This document shows, piece by piece, positions 5,221 through 6,662 of a DNA stretch of 6,662 nt. The stretch lies in contig CATLAS010000048.1 of assembly GCA_949878535.1 (NCBI GenBank), forward strand, positions 1-6,662. The letters are read 5' to 3'. Origin of the DNA: an uncultured Eubacteriales bacterium. GTDB taxonomy: Bacteria; Bacillota; Clostridia; Oscillospirales; CAG-272. Numbering within the stretch: the first letter of the stretch is position 1; the number at the start of each line of letters is the position of its first letter. The notes below the pieces were generated by a model, which saw nothing but the letters and a program-made list of their open reading frames with translations, was not told the origin of the DNA and ran no database searches. The position numbers were made by a program, and so were the translations under genes.

Positions 5221-5497
5221 ATTTTATAGAATCTTCAAATTGAAAGCTTTGTCAGACAATTTATCCGTCAAGGTCGCTACGCTTGGGCATGAAGTCTGGA
5301 ACTTGCGGCATGCTGCTCCCGCATAAAATAATTTTATAATTTTGCGCAATATAGGAGTTTCTTTTGCTGTGGGATATGAACTTTTTCATAGCATAAATTT
5401 CGTCAAATATATAAAACCAAATGTGAACAAAAAAATAATTTGCAGAAAATTCTGGATAAATATTTACCGAAAAGTAACAAAAAAACAGCAAAAATCA
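5221..5497. other. AT-rich non-coding stretch before the phosphatase promoter
   Basis: No frame with a ribosome binding site is seen on either strand. The stretch contains an AT-only palindrome ATAAAAT-A-ATTTTAT (5323-5337), a TGCGG/CCGCA stem (5304-5308, 5319-5323) and a TATGAA/TTCATA stem (5375-5380, 5385-5390). The part 5255-5320 is less AT-rich than its surroundings and may be the remnant of another dispersed repeat. Confidence 0.5.
5303..5313 (+). repeat. Right copy of an 11-bp direct repeat TTGCGGCATGC
   Basis: This is an exact match to 5004-5014, in the same orientation. Similarity falls off quickly outside the 11 bases (AAT versus AAC before, CCC versus TGC after), so the two copies do not belong to an obvious long duplication. 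Confidence 0.5.
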
Positions 5498-5526
5498 TTT
5501 ACAAGAACGCCTGTTTATTGTATAAT
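5498..5526 (+). promoter_or_regulatory. Sigma-A promoter of the phosphatase-kinase operon
   Basis: TTTACA (5498-5503) and TATAAT (5521-5526) are separated by 17 bases. Transcription should begin near 5533, about 50 bases before the phosphatase ATG. The promoter lies inside a long upstream extension of the phosphatase reading frame, which shows that the extension is not translated. Confidence 0.88.
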
Positions 5527-5550
5527 AATTCTAATAGGTTTTATTGATAT

Positions 5551-5575
5551 AAAGGAGATCGCATTGAAGGGAGGG
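5551..5575 (+). promoter_or_regulatory. Two overlapping start signals for the phosphatase
   Basis: AAAGGAG (5551-5557) sits six bases before an in-frame TTG at 5564, and AAGGGAGGG (5567-5575) sits six bases before ATG 5582. Both are good ribosome binding sites. The ATG is preferred because conserved family sequence begins right after it, but a form six residues longer could be made. Confidence 0.6.
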
Positions 5576-5581
5576 ACTCAT

Positions 5582-6406
5582 ATGTTGTGCTGCGGTCGAA
5601 CTGATGTCGGGAAAAAACGAACGGTCAACCAGGATAGCTTTACGTGTGACAGCTTCGATAATGGAATGCTGCTTACCGTTGTTTGTGACGGCATGGGCGG
5701 GGCTGCCGGAGGCGGAATTGCCAGCAGTATTGCGTGCGGAGCTTTTTCTGAGTCTATGAGCAATTTTGCTCAGTCCTTTGGAGTGCGTGAGACTTTGACG
5801 CATGAGGATGAGCGGACTGTTAAAATTGCTATGACAGAGGCAATAGATGCGGCAAACGCTGCTGTATATGAACGTTCTGATTCGGAAGAAGAGCTCCGTG
5901 GAATGGGAACTACTCTTGTGGCAACACTGGCGTATTGTGATGTGCTGTTTACAATCAATGTAGGCGACAGCCGTATGTATTTGATTACAGACGGTCAGGC
6001 AGTGCAGATTACCCGTGATCATTCTTATGTACAGTATTTGGTGGATATGGGGAAAATGACCCAGGAGGAAGCAAGAAAATCTATAAACAGAAATATCATT
6101 ACCCGTGCTGTGGGAACAGACGATACTGTAGAAGCGGATATTTATATAACGCGGTTGTCAGGCGGAAATATTTCGGATAAAATTGAAAATAGCTGGAATG
6201 CAGATGATGATAAACAGCATGTTGTGCTTTTATGTTCGGATGGGCTTACGAATCATGTGTCACCGGAAGAAATGGCAGCAGTGATACAGGAAGCCGGTGA
6301 AATTCAGACAGGTCCGGCACTTGATCAGGTGGCTGAGAAACTGATCGATATGGCGAATGCTGCAGGAGGAACGGATAATATTACTGCAGTGTTAATGACT
6401 TTGTAA
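5582..6406 (+). CDS. prpC: PP2C-family Ser/Thr protein phosphatase (PrpC/Stp type)
   Basis: The 274-residue protein is a stand-alone PPM/PP2C catalytic domain of normal bacterial size. The conserved motifs are in order: TDVGKKRTVNQDSF with Asp18, VCDGMGGAAGGG with Asp36-Gly37, GMGTTLVAT, NVGDSRMYLI, ITRDHSYVQYLVDMG, RAVGT, LLCSDGLTNHV with Asp220, and GGTDNITAVL with Asp265. The aspartates are those that hold the two catalytic metal ions, so the enzyme should be active. It removes phosphate from Ser/Thr residues of proteins phosphorylated by its partner kinase, which begins 53 bases downstream. There are no membrane segments, so it is cytoplasmic. About 20 residues (194-212, NISDKIENSWNADDD) before LLCSDG look like an insertion compared with the usual short turn. 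In many Firmicutes rlmN precedes this gene; here a non-coding repeat island does. The gene symbol follows the Bacillus subtilis name. Confidence 0.95.
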   Translation: MLCCGRTDVGKKRTVNQDSFTCDSFDNGMLLTVVCDGMGGAAGGGIASSIACGAFSESMSNFAQSFGVRETLTHEDERTVKIAMTEAIDAANAAVYERSDSEEELRGMGTTLVATLAYCDVLFTINVGDSRMYLITDGQAVQITRDHSYVQYLVDMGKMTQEEARKSINRNIITRAVGTDDTVEADIYITRLSGGNISDKIENSWNADDDKQHVVLLCSDGLTNHVSPEEMAAVIQEAGEIQTGPALDQVAEKLIDMANAAGGTDNITAVLMTL

Positions 6407-6459
6407 TATGTATCTCTGTCCGATCCCTCTTTTGGGAAATACAAGAAACGGAGGCCGGT

Positions 6460-6662
6460 ATGGAAGCATATGAAAAGTTTGTGGGGGCTGTGATTGACGG
6501 CCGCTATAAAATAGATAAGATAATCGGCGTAGGCGGAATGGCAGTAGTGTACCGCGCGTATGATGGGCTGATGCAGCGTACGGTTGCTATCAAAATGCTC
6601 AAGGATGAAATCGCCAACGATGAGGAGTCGGTGCGGCGTTTTATCAATGAGTCCAAAGCAGT
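6460..6662 (+). CDS. prkC: PknB/PrkC-type Ser/Thr protein kinase, N-terminus only (cut by window end)
   Basis: GGAGG (6450-6454) precedes ATG 6460 by five bases, and 67 complete codons are visible before the window ends. The start of a Hanks-type kinase domain is clear: GRYKIDKIIGVGGMAVVY forms the first strand and glycine-rich loop (Gly23, Gly25, Gly26), VAIK contains the ATP-binding Lys45, and RRFINES contains Glu64, the expected helix-C partner of that lysine. In PrkC-type proteins the kinase domain is followed by a membrane segment and extracellular PASTA repeats that sense peptidoglycan fragments; that part is outside the window, so PASTA domains are only inferred from the family and the phosphatase neighbour. 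It is probably co-transcribed with the phosphatase from the promoter at 5498-5526. Confidence 0.93.
   Translation, partial: MEAYEKFVGAVIDGRYKIDKIIGVGGMAVVYRAYDGLMQRTVAIKMLKDEIANDEESVRRFINESKA

Noticed and set aside
5261..5491. Minus-strand 76-residue frame in the repeat-rich intergenic region
   Set aside because: It covers an AT-rich region and part of the repeat island, has no ribosome binding site and no recognisable domain; the C-terminal PKRSDLDG-type end may be repeat-derived.
5342..5563. Upstream extension of the phosphatase frame
   Set aside because: It is AT-rich, has no ribosome binding site, contains the promoter at 5498-5526, and conserved PP2C sequence begins only after 5582.

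Overview
The window looks like chromosomal DNA of a low-to-moderate GC Firmicute of class Clostridia, probably a gut Ruminococcaceae/Oscillospiraceae-type bacterium. The reasons are near-consensus sigma-A promoters, strong AGGAG-type ribosome binding sites, a long-form ribosome hibernation factor, a PrpC-type phosphatase directly followed by a PknB/PrkC-type kinase, and a palindromic repeat of a style I associate from memory with Faecalibacterium-like genomes. The species assignment is inference. All recognised genes are on the + strand.

Layout. 1-2204 is the end of a carbohydrate-utilisation cluster: the C-terminus of a GH116/DUF608-type glycosidase, then a complete 579-residue GH2 glycosidase 14 bases later. 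2274-2840 is a stand-alone, more AT-rich GrpB/UPF0157 protein. 2909-3957 is a single-gene unit with a near-perfect promoter, a roughly 110-base structured leader and a secreted, probably lipid-anchored protein with a methionine-rich core and an acidic tail. 4006-4080 is tRNA-Thr(CGU), immediately followed by a 23-bp perfect hairpin terminator. 4250-4940 is the hibernation factor gene (hpf) with its own extended -10 promoter, a leader that can hide the ribosome binding site, and a GNRA-loop terminator. 4941-5497 is non-coding and repeat-rich, with a roughly 126-bp imperfect palindrome (MITE-like) between two 11-bp direct repeats. 5498-6662 starts a signalling operon: promoter, PP2C phosphatase and the first 67 residues of a Ser/Thr kinase cut by the window end.

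How the genes work together. The two glycosidases probably act in sequence on an imported beta-linked glycoside, and their tight spacing supports one transcript. The phosphatase and kinase form the known antagonistic pair that controls cell-wall growth, translation and dormancy-related processes in Firmicutes. The hibernation factor also belongs to growth-state control of translation, but it has its own promoter and terminator, so it is a neighbour and not an operon partner.

I see no defence system, CRISPR array, transposase or clearly new multi-gene system. The most interesting signals are non-coding: the leaders of hpf and of the lipoprotein gene, the tRNA end merged with its terminator, and the palindromic repeat island.
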